This document shows positions 44,401 to 52,819 of a stretch of DNA of 64,000 bases, in pieces. Below the pieces are notes generated by a model that saw nothing but the letters and a program-made list of their open reading frames with translations, made no database searches and was not told where the DNA came from. Source of the stretch: QYOJ01 sp964616825. Lineage in GTDB: Bacteria; Bacteroidota; Bacteroidia; Bacteroidales; FEN-979. The position numbers and the translations under genes are program-made. The number at the start of each line of letters is the position of its first letter. The stretch's first letter is position 1. The stretch covers positions 5,319 through 69,318 of the forward strand of contig CAZTSX010000015.1 in the NCBI GenBank assembly GCA_964616825.1, in the 5' to 3' direction.

Positions 44401-44709
44401 ATGAAAGCAATGATCATCTTAATAGCCTTAGTCGGATTCCAGTTCACCACAGTGTTTGGAGGAATAATTGGAGAAAAAGCCACTACGATTCCTTCGAGTA
44501 AAACAATCTGCGAGCATACAATCCTTTCACCATCCGTTCCTATGGAAGCTACATTCATTGATTCAAGTGATACAGATTTACAACTGAGTGATCTTGCACC
44601 GGTGGTTCCATTGGAAGCTGGTTTCACAGTAGAAGAGAGTCAAGTACCGAATCACAGCACCTTCGCCCCCATCGTCCCGAAAGAGGCCGATTTTGAAGAG
44701 TCCAAATAA
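44401..44709 (+). CDS. Small secreted protein with three 23-residue-spaced repeats
   Basis: 102 aa. Signal peptide (MIILIALVGFQFTTVFG). The mature part carries three copies of an 11-residue motif, L/F-S/A-P-x-V-P-x-E-A-x-F, at 42-52 (LSPSVPMEATF), 65-75 (LAPVVPLEAGF) and 88-98 (FAPIVPKEADF), spaced exactly 23 residues apart. No family name is known to me. It is a single-gene unit: an intrinsic terminator follows, copA is beyond. Role unknown; the motif looks like a short binding element. Confidence 0.75.
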   Translation: MKAMIILIALVGFQFTTVFGGIIGEKATTIPSSKTICEHTILSPSVPMEATFIDSSDTDLQLSDLAPVVPLEAGFTVEESQVPNHSTFAPIVPKEADFEESK

Positions 44710-44734
44710 CCCCCTATATATATCCCTTTTTTTT

Positions 44735-44765
44735 TAAAACCGTTCCTTCTGGAGCGGTTTTTTTT
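44735..44765 (+). terminator. Intrinsic terminator
   Basis: Stem AACCGTTCC / GGAGCGGTT (one G-T pair), 4-nt loop TTCT, followed by a run of T. Placed 26 bp after the small secreted protein's stop. Confidence 0.85.
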
Positions 44766-44799
44766 GTTGATTCCTAAATTTTAGAAGATTGGGGTGCTG

Positions 44800-44829
44800 T
44801 ATATTTGCAGAAATGCCGATATTGGCATT
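44800..44829 (+). promoter_or_regulatory. copA promoter with overlapping inverted repeat
   Basis: TATATTTG at 44800-44807 is an exact -7 element. Right after it, at 44812-44829, is an 18-bp near-palindrome, AATGCC-GATATT-GGCATT, covering the expected transcription start. This is a natural place for a metal-responsive repressor or activator, though no regulator gene is adjacent. Confidence 0.5.
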
Positions 44830-44867
44830 AGAATTTATACTAACCATGCAATAAGGAGGGCAGAGAC

Positions 44868-47060
44868 ATGAGTACAGACCTAAATCCGAAAGAAGGACAC
44901 CTACTAGACCCTGTCTGTGATATGATGGTAACGAGTGACGACAAGTCAACAACATATACCTGCCCAATGCATCCTGAAATTCAACAGCAAGGACCGGGAA
45001 GTTGCCCAATATGCGGCATGGCGCTTGAACCACTTACTGTTAAAGTTGGAGAAAAAAGCGAAGAGTTCATCGATATGAGTCGTCGTTTCTGGATCAGTAC
45101 TGTACTTGCTTTGCCACTTTTTGTTCTTGCAATGATCGCTGATATGTTTCCTTCATGGCTGCCTGAAGGACTTTCAATGAAAACGATTCAATGGATTGAG
45201 TTTGCCTTAGCAACTCCAGTTGTTTTATGGGGTGGCTGGCCATTCTTTGTTCGAGGCTGGCAATCTATCCTGTCCTGGAATCTCAATATGTTTACCTTGA
45301 TTGCATTAGGCATCTCAGTAGCATGGATATATAGTGTTGTGGCATTATTGTTTCCACAGATCTTTCCACCTACCATGCAAACGAAAGATGGTTTGGTAGA
45401 TGTCTACTTTGAAGCAGCAGCAGTCATCACGGCATTGGTCCTTCTCGGACAAGTACTTGAATTACGGGCCCGTTCACGAACCAATGCGGCCATTCAGATG
45501 CTAATGGGACTCAATCCAAAAACAGCACGCATTGTGAGAAAAGATGGAACTGAAGAAGATATACCTCTGGAGGAGGTACAACCCGGTGATACGCTGCGTA
45601 TTCGCCCCGGTGAGAAAATTCCTGTGGATGGGACAGTCATTGAAGGAGAAAGTCATGTAGATGAATCCATGATCACAGGTGAACCTATCCCGGTGACAAA
45701 ATTAACAGGTGAGAAGCTCATTGGAGCCACGGTAAATGGAACGGGTAGTTTATTAATGCGGGCAGAAAATGTTGGATCCGACACCTTACTTGCACAGATC
45801 ATTAAAATGGTGGCTGAGGCACAACGCACACGGGCACCCATTCAAAAGCTGGCCGATGTAGTGGCGGGTTACTTTGTCCCCACCGTTGTTGGTATTGCCG
45901 TAATTGCCTTTATTATATGGTGGGTTGTGGGACCCCAACCACGTCTTGCGCATGCAATTGTTAATGCAGTTGCCGTGCTTATCATTGCTTGTCCATGTGC
46001 ATTGGGACTTGCTACACCTATTTCCATTATGGTCGGAACGGGGCGTGGTGCGACAGCAGGAGTTTTAATAAAGAACGCCGAAGCATTAGAGGTAATGGAA
46101 AAAGTCGATACTGTAGTTGTGGACAAGACCGGGACCTTGACCGAAGGCAAACCTAAATTAGTAGCTATACAAGCAGAAAAAGAATTTACCGAAGACGATG
46201 TATTACGTTTCTCCGCCAGTCTTGAACGTGCCAGTGAGCATCCGTTGGCAGAGGCTATTGTCACTGGAGCGGAAGAGAAGGGGGTTAAATTGGTTAAACC
46301 CGATCATTTCCAGTCGATAACCGGAAAAGGTGTAACAGGTGAAGTTGATGGATATAAGGTTGCTGTAGGCAACTTGAAACTGCTGGAGGACCTGGATGTC
46401 AAGGCGGGAGATTTGTCTCGGCAAGCTGACAAACAACGTGCCGAAGGTCAAACGGTTATGATGGTTTCGGTGAATGGCAGGGCAGCAGGATTAATTTGTG
46501 TCGCTGATCCCATTAAAGAATCAACACCAGTAGCTATCCGCGATTTGCATGCTGATGGAATAAAGATTGTGATGCTCACAGGTGATAGTCATGCCACTGC
46601 TAAAGCCGTTGCCGCCAAACTGGAGATCGACCAGGTTCATGCTGAAGTGTTACCTGACCAGAAAGCCGAAGTAATTAAACAACTTCAGGCTGATGGCCGT
46701 ATTGTTGCCATGGCTGGTGATGGCATTAATGACGCTCCTGCATTGGCACAGGCACAGGTTGGTATTGCCATGGGTACAGGTACCGATGTGGCAATGGAGA
46801 GTGCAGGTATCACGTTAGTCAAAGGCGATTTACGAGGTATCGTCAGAGCCAGAAAATTAAGCCGGGCCACCATGCGTAACATCAGACAGAATCTGTTTTT
46901 TGCTTTCATTTATAACTCAGCAGGCGTTCCTATCGCTGCAGGAATATTGTATCCCTTCTTCGGAATCCTGCTGTCGCCAATGATCGCTGCAGTAGCAATG
47001 AGCTTTAGCTCCGTGTCTGTAATTAGTAATTCTCTCAGGCTTAAACGCGTTAAACTATAA
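44868..47060 (+). CDS. copA: Copper-exporting P1B-type ATPase
   Basis: Inner-membrane Cu(I) export pump, 730 aa. N-terminal metal-binding segment (DPVCDMMV, then TCPMHPEIQQ and SCPICGMAL, a YHS/heavy-metal-binding type rather than HMA), eight membrane helices, CPC metal site at 375-377, phosphorylated Asp419 in DKTGTLTEG, HPLAEAIV, and GDGINDAPALAQA. Helix 7 YNSAGVP and helix 8 MSFSSVSVISNSLRL fit the Cu(I) subgroup. A strong Shine-Dalgarno (AAGGAGG) precedes the ATG. No copZ, csoR or cueR is adjacent. Confidence 0.93.
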   Translation: MSTDLNPKEGHLLDPVCDMMVTSDDKSTTYTCPMHPEIQQQGPGSCPICGMALEPLTVKVGEKSEEFIDMSRRFWISTVLALPLFVLAMIADMFPSWLPEGLSMKTIQWIEFALATPVVLWGGWPFFVRGWQSILSWNLNMFTLIALGISVAWIYSVVALLFPQIFPPTMQTKDGLVDVYFEAAAVITALVLLGQVLELRARSRTNAAIQMLMGLNPKTARIVRKDGTEEDIPLEEVQPGDTLRIRPGEKIPVDGTVIEGESHVDESMITGEPIPVTKLTGEKLIGATVNGTGSLLMRAENVGSDTLLAQIIKMVAEAQRTRAPIQKLADVVAGYFVPTVVGIAVIAFIIWWVVGPQPRLAHAIVNAVAVLIIACPCALGLATPISIMVGTGRGATAGVLIKNAEALEVMEKVDTVVVDKTGTLTEGKPKLVAIQAEKEFTEDDVLRFSASLERASEHPLAEAIVTGAEEKGVKLVKPDHFQSITGKGVTGEVDGYKVAVGNLKLLEDLDVKAGDLSRQADKQRAEGQTVMMVSVNGRAAGLICVADPIKESTPVAIRDLHADGIKIVMLTGDSHATAKAVAAKLEIDQVHAEVLPDQKAEVIKQLQADGRIVAMAGDGINDAPALAQAQVGIAMGTGTDVAMESAGITLVKGDLRGIVRARKLSRATMRNIRQNLFFAFIYNSAGVPIAAGILYPFFGILLSPMIAAVAMSFSSVSVISNSLRLKRVKL

Positions 47061-47115
47061 TGTTTAACTATGATCTCCGGGACAATATCAGTGAATCTGA
47101 AGAACTTTTGAGAAG

Positions 47116-47188
47116 AGCGGTAAATGGGACTCGAACCCACGACCCTCAGCTTGGGAAGCTGATGCTCTACCAACTGAGCTACTACCGC
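47116..47188 (-). tRNA. tRNA-Gly (anticodon CCC)
   Basis: Read on the minus strand: acceptor GCGGTAG, D-arm GCTC...GAGC, anticodon stem TCAGC/GCTGA with loop TTCCCAA (anticodon CCC), T-arm GTGGG-TTCGAGT-CCCAT, acceptor 3' TTACCGC and discriminator U. 73 nt, all arms pair. CCA is not encoded, so the CCA transferase at 53662 is required. Decodes GGG. Confidence 0.95.
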
Positions 47189-47228
47189 GCTTGCCTGACA
47201 AAAATAGCGAAAAACTCTTCTGCTTCTT

Positions 47229-47236
47229 TATCTTTG
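47229..47236 (+). promoter_or_regulatory. TAnnTTTG promoter
   Basis: TATCTTTG ends 14 nt before ATG 47251, which supports that start over a TTG at 47191. Confidence 0.6.
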
Positions 47237-47250
47237 TTGGAAAATTCCCC

Positions 47251-47814
47251 ATGCCCACTCCCAATCTTATCATTTTAATAACCTTTTCCTTGTTAGGAGC
47301 TTCTATGTTTGTAATTGGTGCCCAATACCGTAACAAAGGGATTAATTTTTTTGGCAGACCTACGATTGAGAAACGTTATTTCATCACTGGAAAAGTAAGC
47401 CTTTTCGCCTCCTGGGCTCTATTTCTTGTCAAAGCAATGCTTCCCGGATGGGGCTGGAATCCAGTTTCGGATGGAGTTGCCTGGTTTGCGGCTCTTTTAA
47501 ACGGTATAGGGACCCTTATCATGATTCTGGCATTTTACAAACTCGGTTCTTCGCTTCGGGTTGGTCTTCCTGAAAAAAAGACCCAATTGCAGACTTCCGG
47601 CATCTATTACATCAGCAGGAATCCAATCTACCTTGGGTTTTTCCTGATCTGTATTGCCTCCTGCCTCTTTTTCCCTAACCCGATTAATATTGTTCTGGTA
47701 CTCTATGGTATGCTCATCCACCACCGAATCATTCTTGAAGAAGAGAAATTTCTAGCCAACCGGTTTGGAAACGCCTGGGAGAATTATATATTAAAAGTAA
47801 GGCGATATATCTAG
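47251..47814 (+). CDS. Isoprenylcysteine carboxyl methyltransferase-like membrane protein
   Basis: About 187 aa, four or five membrane segments. The C-terminal half has TSGIYYISRNPIYLGFFLI (P-x-Y-x-G-type motif) and HHRIILEEEKFLANRFGNAWENYILKVRRYI, the features of the ICMT/PEMT-like group, which methylate lipids or small molecules with SAM. Substrate unknown. The stop codon is followed within 5 bp by a 7/8-bp array. Confidence 0.8.
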   Translation: MPTPNLIILITFSLLGASMFVIGAQYRNKGINFFGRPTIEKRYFITGKVSLFASWALFLVKAMLPGWGWNPVSDGVAWFAALLNGIGTLIMILAFYKLGSSLRVGLPEKKTQLQTSGIYYISRNPIYLGFFLICIASCLFFPNPINIVLVLYGMLIHHRIILEEEKFLANRFGNAWENYILKVRRYI

Positions 47815-47818
47815 CTTT

Positions 47819-47866
47819 CCAGCATCCAGTCATCCCGCCATCCAGTTATCCAGTTATCAGTCATCC
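47819..47866 (+). repeat. 7/8-bp CCAGTTAT array
   Basis: CCAGCAT, CCAGTCAT, CCCGCCAT, CCAGTTAT, CCAGTTAT, CAGTCAT. Same words as the right part of the array at 51761-51864. It begins 5 bp after the stop of the methyltransferase-like gene. Confidence 0.7.
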
Positions 47867-47962
47867 AAAACCTTCTGCTTCTCTTGCATAGATATAGTCA
47901 TCATACAAGCTATGATCTCAAAAGTCGGAATAATTTCACGATTACAGAATTTGATTTCCTTA

Positions 47963-47970
47963 TATTTTTG
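47963..47970 (+). promoter_or_regulatory. TAnnTTTG promoter of hybrid kinase
   Basis: TATTTTTG, exact match, 39 nt before ATG 48010. A second weaker element (TACTTTTA) follows at 47973. Confidence 0.45.
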
Positions 47971-48009
47971 TTTACTTTTACAATACAATCATGCTGAATA
48001 CAACCAGCA

Positions 48010-50427
48010 ATGACTACACGAAATACTGACAAGGAGTTATTTTCTTCATTCATTGACAACCTACCCGGGATGGTTTATCGCTGCATAAACGATAACGAGT
48101 GGACCATGAAATATATCACTCAGGATTGTTTTGATCTAACTGAATACCCTCCAGAAGATTTCATCAACAACCAGAAAAGATCGTTCAATGATATTATCCA
48201 TGAGGATGACCGGGAGATGGTTTGGAAAACCGTTCAGAAGAAGATTAACCAGGGTCCACAATTCTCGCTGGAATATCGTATCATTACTGCTTCTCAGAAG
48301 ATCAAATGGGTACAGGAACATGGAAGTGTAGTTGATTATGGGAATAAGAAGAATAATGTATTGGAGGGCTTTATCACAGACATCACGGCTGAAAAAAGAA
48401 ATCAGTTGATCGAAGCCGCGGTCTTTGAAATTTCCAAAGCAAGTTATATCAATCAATCGCTTGATGACTTTCTAGCCATCATCCACACCCAACTCGGAAA
48501 GATTCTGGATGCCTCTAATTTTTATGTAGCCCTATATGATGTAACAAGTGATACTATTACTCTTCCCTATCACGTCGATCTCAAGGATAAGTTTGCCAAA
48601 TTCCCGGCAGGGAAAACGATGACCGGTTATGTTATCAAGATGAAAAAGCCTATTCTCGCTACTGATAGCGACATTAATAAACTGGTTAAAAAAGGGGTAG
48701 TTGAGTTGGTTGGCACGCCTACCAAAGTATGGATGGGAGTCCCCCTGATGATAGATCAGAATGTGGTTGGAGTTATTGCCGTACAAAATTATTCAGATTC
48801 CAAATGCTACACCGAACAAGACCTCTCGTTGCTGACATTTATGGCTGATCAGATTACCGGGCTAATCATCCGAAAAAAAGCCGAAGATCAGTTGCATAAG
48901 GAGCAAGCTTACCTGGACCAGCTTTACCAGAGCTCGTCTGAAGCGATCACCATGATCAACAATGAGAGCATTGTGCAATCAATCAACACCGAATTCACAC
49001 GTATGTTTGGATATACTTCGCAAGAGATCGTCGGAAAGAATATCGATGATATGATCGTTCCGAAGTACCTGCATGATGAAGGAGCTAGAAACACCAACCA
49101 GGCCCTGACCAATGAGCGTGTAGAGATGGAATCAACACGTCAGCACAAGAACGGAATCCTGATCGATGTCTCCATCCTGGTTACAGCCATCTTTATTGAT
49201 GATGAAATCGTTGGAGCTTACGGGATCTACAGGGATATTACAGAGCAGAAACGGATTGAAAAAAGTCTCATTATCGCAAAAGAGAAAGCTGAGGAAGCTG
49301 ACCGGCTTAAATCTGCATTCCTCTCTAACATGTCCCATGAGATCCGCACCCCTATGAATGCCATTCTTGGATTTTCCGGTCTCCTCACTGATCCGGGAAC
49401 CACTCCGGAAGAACGGGAGGAATACATTAATATCATCAAGGAGCGTGGAAACGACCTGATGCGTATCATCGCCGATATCATCGATGTAGCCAAGATTGAA
49501 TCGGGGCAGCTTAAGATCACCATCAAAGACTGCAGAATCAACCAGCTTATTGAAGATATTTTTGCGATCTTTAAACAGATCCAGGAGAAAAAGGATCAAA
49601 AGGGCGTTGAACTGAAAACTTCCATCGCACGAAGAGGAAAGGATTATACTATCCTGACAGACCCGCAACGACTGCGCCAGGTGATCACAAACCTGATTGA
49701 GAACGCGCTTAAATTTACAGAAGAGGGAACTGTTGAGTTTGGATATACCATCAAGGAAGATTCCGGGATGGATAAGTCTATCGAGTTTTTTGTCCAGGAT
49801 ACCGGTATCGGGATTCCACCGAAAATGCAAAGCATCATCTTTGAGCGATTCCGGCAGGCTGACGACACTCCTACCAGAAAATATGGCGGGACAGGTTTGG
49901 GTCTGACCATCTGTAAAAACCTTGTTCACCTGATGGGCGGTGAATTGACGCTTGAATCGAAAGTTGGCAAAGGGAGCCGGTTTATCATTACCCTACCCTT
50001 ATGGACCATTACATCACCAAAAGAGGAAGCAAAAGAAAAAGCTCCGGAAACCAAAAAGAGAGACTGGACAAACAAGGTCATCCTTATTGCAGAAGATGAG
50101 GAGTCAAATTATTCATTCCTGGATCATGTTTTGAAACGTACAGGCGTGAAAATACTATGGGCAAAGAATGGGAAAGAGGCAGTGAATATTACGAAAACTG
50201 AGAAAGTTGACCTGATCCTTATGGATATCCGGATGCCTGGCATGAATGGCTATGAAGCAGCTGAACTTATCAAAAAAGATAAAAAAGACATTCCAATCAT
50301 TGCTCAGACTGCATATGCCCTGAAAGGGGAAAAGGAGTTAAGCTTAAATTCAGGCTGCGACGACTACATCGCCAAACCCATTGATATCACTCAATTAATG
50401 GCAATCCTCAACAGACATTTAATATGA
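48010..50427 (+). CDS. Hybrid sensor histidine kinase (PAS-GAF-PAS-HisKA-HATPase-REC)
   Basis: 805 aa, cytoplasmic (no membrane segment). Order: PAS/PAC (about 10-130), GAF (about 150-290), PAS (about 300-415), HisKA with phospho-accepting His443 in NMSHEIRTPMNAI, HATPase_c (NLIENALKFTEEG, DTGIGIPPKM, GGTGLGLTICKNL), and a C-terminal receiver with phospho-acceptor Asp739 in LILMDIRMPG. A phosphorelay through an HPt protein, such as the one at 7443, would be needed to pass phosphate onward. Overlaps dgkA by 4 bp (ATGA). Confidence 0.95.
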   Translation: MTTRNTDKELFSSFIDNLPGMVYRCINDNEWTMKYITQDCFDLTEYPPEDFINNQKRSFNDIIHEDDREMVWKTVQKKINQGPQFSLEYRIITASQKIKWVQEHGSVVDYGNKKNNVLEGFITDITAEKRNQLIEAAVFEISKASYINQSLDDFLAIIHTQLGKILDASNFYVALYDVTSDTITLPYHVDLKDKFAKFPAGKTMTGYVIKMKKPILATDSDINKLVKKGVVELVGTPTKVWMGVPLMIDQNVVGVIAVQNYSDSKCYTEQDLSLLTFMADQITGLIIRKKAEDQLHKEQAYLDQLYQSSSEAITMINNESIVQSINTEFTRMFGYTSQEIVGKNIDDMIVPKYLHDEGARNTNQALTNERVEMESTRQHKNGILIDVSILVTAIFIDDEIVGAYGIYRDITEQKRIEKSLIIAKEKAEEADRLKSAFLSNMSHEIRTPMNAILGFSGLLTDPGTTPEEREEYINIIKERGNDLMRIIADIIDVAKIESGQLKITIKDCRINQLIEDIFAIFKQIQEKKDQKGVELKTSIARRGKDYTILTDPQRLRQVITNLIENALKFTEEGTVEFGYTIKEDSGMDKSIEFFVQDTGIGIPPKMQSIIFERFRQADDTPTRKYGGTGLGLTICKNLVHLMGGELTLESKVGKGSRFIITLPLWTITSPKEEAKEKAPETKKRDWTNKVILIAEDEESNYSFLDHVLKRTGVKILWAKNGKEAVNITKTEKVDLILMDIRMPGMNGYEAAELIKKDKKDIPIIAQTAYALKGEKELSLNSGCDDYIAKPIDITQLMAILNRHLI

Positions 50428-50740
50428 TCGCTAAGGGGAAAAAAAACATCCAAAGCTTTCAACATGCCTTTAAAGGACTTTTCATCCTATTTAGGGATCA
50501 GCAAAATGCATGGATTCATCTGCTTGCAGCAATTGGAGTAATTGTCGCAGGATTTTTTTTCGGATTGTCGACATCAGAGTGGATTCTGGTTGTGTTTGCC
50601 ATCGGATTTGTCTTCAGCGCTGAATTGTTCAACTCTGCGATTGAAGAGATCGTGAACCTGATATCACCTGAATATAACAAAAAAGCAGGTTTGATCAAGG
50701 ACCTGGCCGCGGCTGCTGTGCTGATCTCTGCAATCACTGC
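50424..50740 (+). CDS. dgkA: Diacylglycerol kinase, 3' end lost in gap
   Basis: 105 codons are visible before the N run. The protein has QHAFKGLFILFRDQQNAWIHLLAA, two membrane helices and the catalytic/metal motif SAELFNSAIEEIVNL of the DgkA/UndpK family, small inner-membrane lipid kinases that recycle diacylglycerol or phosphorylate undecaprenol. The last helix and stop are in the gap, probably only a few codons. Coupled to the hybrid kinase by an ATGA overlap. Confidence 0.88.
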
Positions 50741-50840
50741 NNNNNNNNNNNNNNNNNNNNNNNNNNNNNNNNNNNNNNNNNNNNNNNNNNNNNNNNNNNN
50801 NNNNNNNNNNNNNNNNNNNNNNNNNNNNNNNNNNNNNNNN
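50741..50840. other. Assembly gap, 100 N
   Basis: Placeholder-length gap hiding the 3' end of dgkA. The right flank begins with 8-bp units (TCACCAAT, TCACCAGT), so the assembly probably broke in a tandem array. Confidence 0.9.
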
Positions 50841-50856
50841 TCACCAATTCACCAGT
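50841..50856 (-). repeat. 8-bp array at right edge of gap
   Basis: TCACCAAT, TCACCAGT; on the minus strand ACTGGTGA, ATTGGTGA, the same family as 36872. It is truncated by the gap. Confidence 0.55.
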
Positions 50857-50868
50857 TAAACAAACACC

Positions 50869-51705
50869 ATGATATTAATCGCCGATAGCGGATCAACCAC
50901 AACTTTCTGGGTTTTGATAAAGGAAACCGGAAAAATTAGTTTCCAGACACAGGGCTTGAATCCCTACTTCTCTTCTCCTGAATTAATAGCGAAGGTTCTG
51001 AAGGATGAATTGAGTAATCAAATTTCCTGTAAAGAGGTATCACAGATCTTCTTTTACGGTGCCGGATGCTCAACTGATAAAAACAATGCAATCATCCATG
51101 ATCAACTGCAAACCTGTTTCCCGAAAGCCGGAATCGAAGTTCATCACGATATTCTCGGCGCTGCCAGAGCCCTCTTTGGGAGAGAACAGGGCATCGCATG
51201 CATTCTGGGCACTGGCTGCAACTCCTGTTTTTATGATGGACAAAATGTCTTTGCAAATGTACCTTCCCTTGGATACCTCTTTGGAGATGAAGGTGCAGGC
51301 TCCTATCTGGGAAAAAAATTGATCGGAAAATATTTGAAGAAACAACTTCCTGGCGACCTTACATTCATATTTGATGAAACGTATGCATATACGCTTGAAA
51401 ATATTTTAACCGCACTTTACAAGAAACCCTTCCCAAATCGCTTTCTGGCCTCATTTAGCCTGTTTATAAAAGATAATATAGCGCATCCATATATTCATGA
51501 TCTTGTTTACGACTCTTTTATTGATTTTTTTGAGGACCATATAACTGCGTATGATAATTATCTGTCTCACCAAATCGGATTCGTTGGTTCTATCGCTTTT
51601 TATTACAGGGATATTCTGAAAAAAGCAATGACTTCGAAATCGTTGACCATTCACAGGATCATGTTAAATCCCCTGGAAGGATTGATCGATTACCATGCCA
51701 AATAG
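50869..51705 (+). CDS. BadF/BadG-type ATPase, N-acetylglucosamine kinase-like
   Basis: 278 aa of the ASKHA fold. Phosphate-1 motif ILIADSGSTTTFWVL at the start, then FYGAGCSTDKN, the central ILGTGCNSCFYDG (phosphate-2) and GDEGAGSYLGKKLIGKYL, matching the BadF/BadG/BcrA/BcrD ATPase family, many members of which phosphorylate amino sugars. Likely involved in recycling cell-wall GlcNAc, but the substrate is not certain. A long array follows the stop. Confidence 0.85.
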   Translation: MILIADSGSTTTFWVLIKETGKISFQTQGLNPYFSSPELIAKVLKDELSNQISCKEVSQIFFYGAGCSTDKNNAIIHDQLQTCFPKAGIEVHHDILGAARALFGREQGIACILGTGCNSCFYDGQNVFANVPSLGYLFGDEGAGSYLGKKLIGKYLKKQLPGDLTFIFDETYAYTLENILTALYKKPFPNRFLASFSLFIKDNIAHPYIHDLVYDSFIDFFEDHITAYDNYLSHQIGFVGSIAFYYRDILKKAMTSKSLTIHRIMLNPLEGLIDYHAK

Positions 51706-51864
51706 AGGGACGAAGGACGAGGGACAAGGGACGAGGTTCAAGGTTTTAAAACTCAAATTTCCAGCATCCAGAATCAAGCATCGAGCATCAAGCATCGAGC
51801 ATCCAGCATCTAGCATCTAGTTATCTAATCATCCAGTTATCCAATTATCCAGTCATCCAGCATT
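51704..51864 (+). repeat. Composite 7-bp array after BadF-type gene
   Basis: First part (51706-51745) has AGGGACG, AAGGACG, AGGGACA, AGGGACG, AGGTTCA. Second (51761-51864) has AGCATCC, AGAATCA, AGCATCG, AGCATCA, AGCATCG, AGCATCC, AGCATCT, AGCATCT, then 8-bp CCAGTTAT-like units. Same family order as the insert in mtaB. Confidence 0.8.
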
Positions 51865-51901
51865 CACTTTCCCCTTATGACTTCAATGACCCAAATTACT
51901 C

Positions 51902-52819
51902 CTAAGCCTTTATAGTCTGCTCTTTAATATAACTCTGAATATCAGCCAGTTGATCGGGCTCGAACCAGTTGATCGAAAGGTCGTTCCTGAACCATGTCAG
52001 TTGTCTTTTGGCATACCTGCGGGTATTTGTTTTAATTTTTTCAACCGCTTGTTCCAGGGAATAAGTTCCGTCGAAATAAGCAAACAACTCCTTGTATCCG
52101 ACCGTATTCAATGCATTCAGATCTCTGTAACGATAAAGATTCCGGGCCTCCTCTACCAGCCCCTTCTCAATCATCTCATCGACCCGTTCGTTAATCCGGT
52201 CATATAAATCCTCCCGGTTGGCATTTAATCCTATCTGAATGATCCGGAAGGGACGTTTTTGAGGTTGTTTGATCCGCAACGAGGAGTATGGAATCCCTGT
52301 AGTAACCGTAACCTCAATGGCTCGCAGCAACCGCTTTGGGTTGGAGAGGTCAACCTCCTTATAATATTCAGGATCCAACAGAATAAGCTTTTGCTGAAGC
52401 GCAGAGATCCCCACCTCTTCAAACTCCTTTTTCAGCTGCTCCCGTAAAGCCGGATCAGGATCCGGCAAGTCATCAATACCCTGGATAATCGATCGAATAT
52501 ACAACCCTGAACCCCCAGTCATGATCACGATAGCATGACAGGCAAATAACTCTTTACAGAGTGCCAGTACATCAGTTTCAAACTTATAAACATTGTATGA
52601 ATCCCAAATAGAAAGAAAGCCTATCATATGATGTGGAACTGACGCAAGTTCTTCCATACCTGGGCGAGCTACACCGATGTTTAATTCCCGGTAGAATTGT
52701 CGGGAATCACAGGAGATGATCTCTGTTGAGAATGTTTTAGCTAAATGAATGGAAATGCGCGTCTTCCCGATAGCTGTAGGACCTGTAATAATAACCAGAG
52801 AAGGTCCGGGATCATTCAT
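51902..52819 (-). CDS. miaA: tRNA dimethylallyltransferase
   Basis: Adds dimethylallyl to A37 of UNN-decoding tRNAs. 305 aa from ATG 52819 (an earlier in-frame start at 52846 adds nine residues). P-loop ITGPTAIGKTRIS, SCDSRQFYRELNIGVARP, TGGSGLYIRSIIQG, LRAIEVTVTTG, and the C-terminal RYAKRQLTWFRND. The start overlaps the preceding gene by 8 bp, so the two are translationally coupled. Confidence 0.95.
   Translation of the reverse strand: MNDPGPSLVIITGPTAIGKTRISIHLAKTFSTEIISCDSRQFYRELNIGVARPGMEELASVPHHMIGFLSIWDSYNVYKFETDVLALCKELFACHAIVIMTGGSGLYIRSIIQGIDDLPDPDPALREQLKKEFEEVGISALQQKLILLDPEYYKEVDLSNPKRLLRAIEVTVTTGIPYSSLRIKQPQKRPFRIIQIGLNANREDLYDRINERVDEMIEKGLVEEARNLYRYRDLNALNTVGYKELFAYFDGTYSLEQAVEKIKTNTRRYAKRQLTWFRNDLSINWFEPDQLADIQSYIKEQTIKA

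Noticed and set aside
44868..47060. copA as a recent horizontal acquisition
   Set aside because: A strong Shine-Dalgarno and YHS-type N-terminus are suggestive, but no compositional shift or mobile-element marks are visible by eye, and recA also has a strong Shine-Dalgarno.
50741..50888. Continuation of the dgkA frame through the N run
   Set aside because: Residues after codon 105 are undefined; downstream residues are chance frame.
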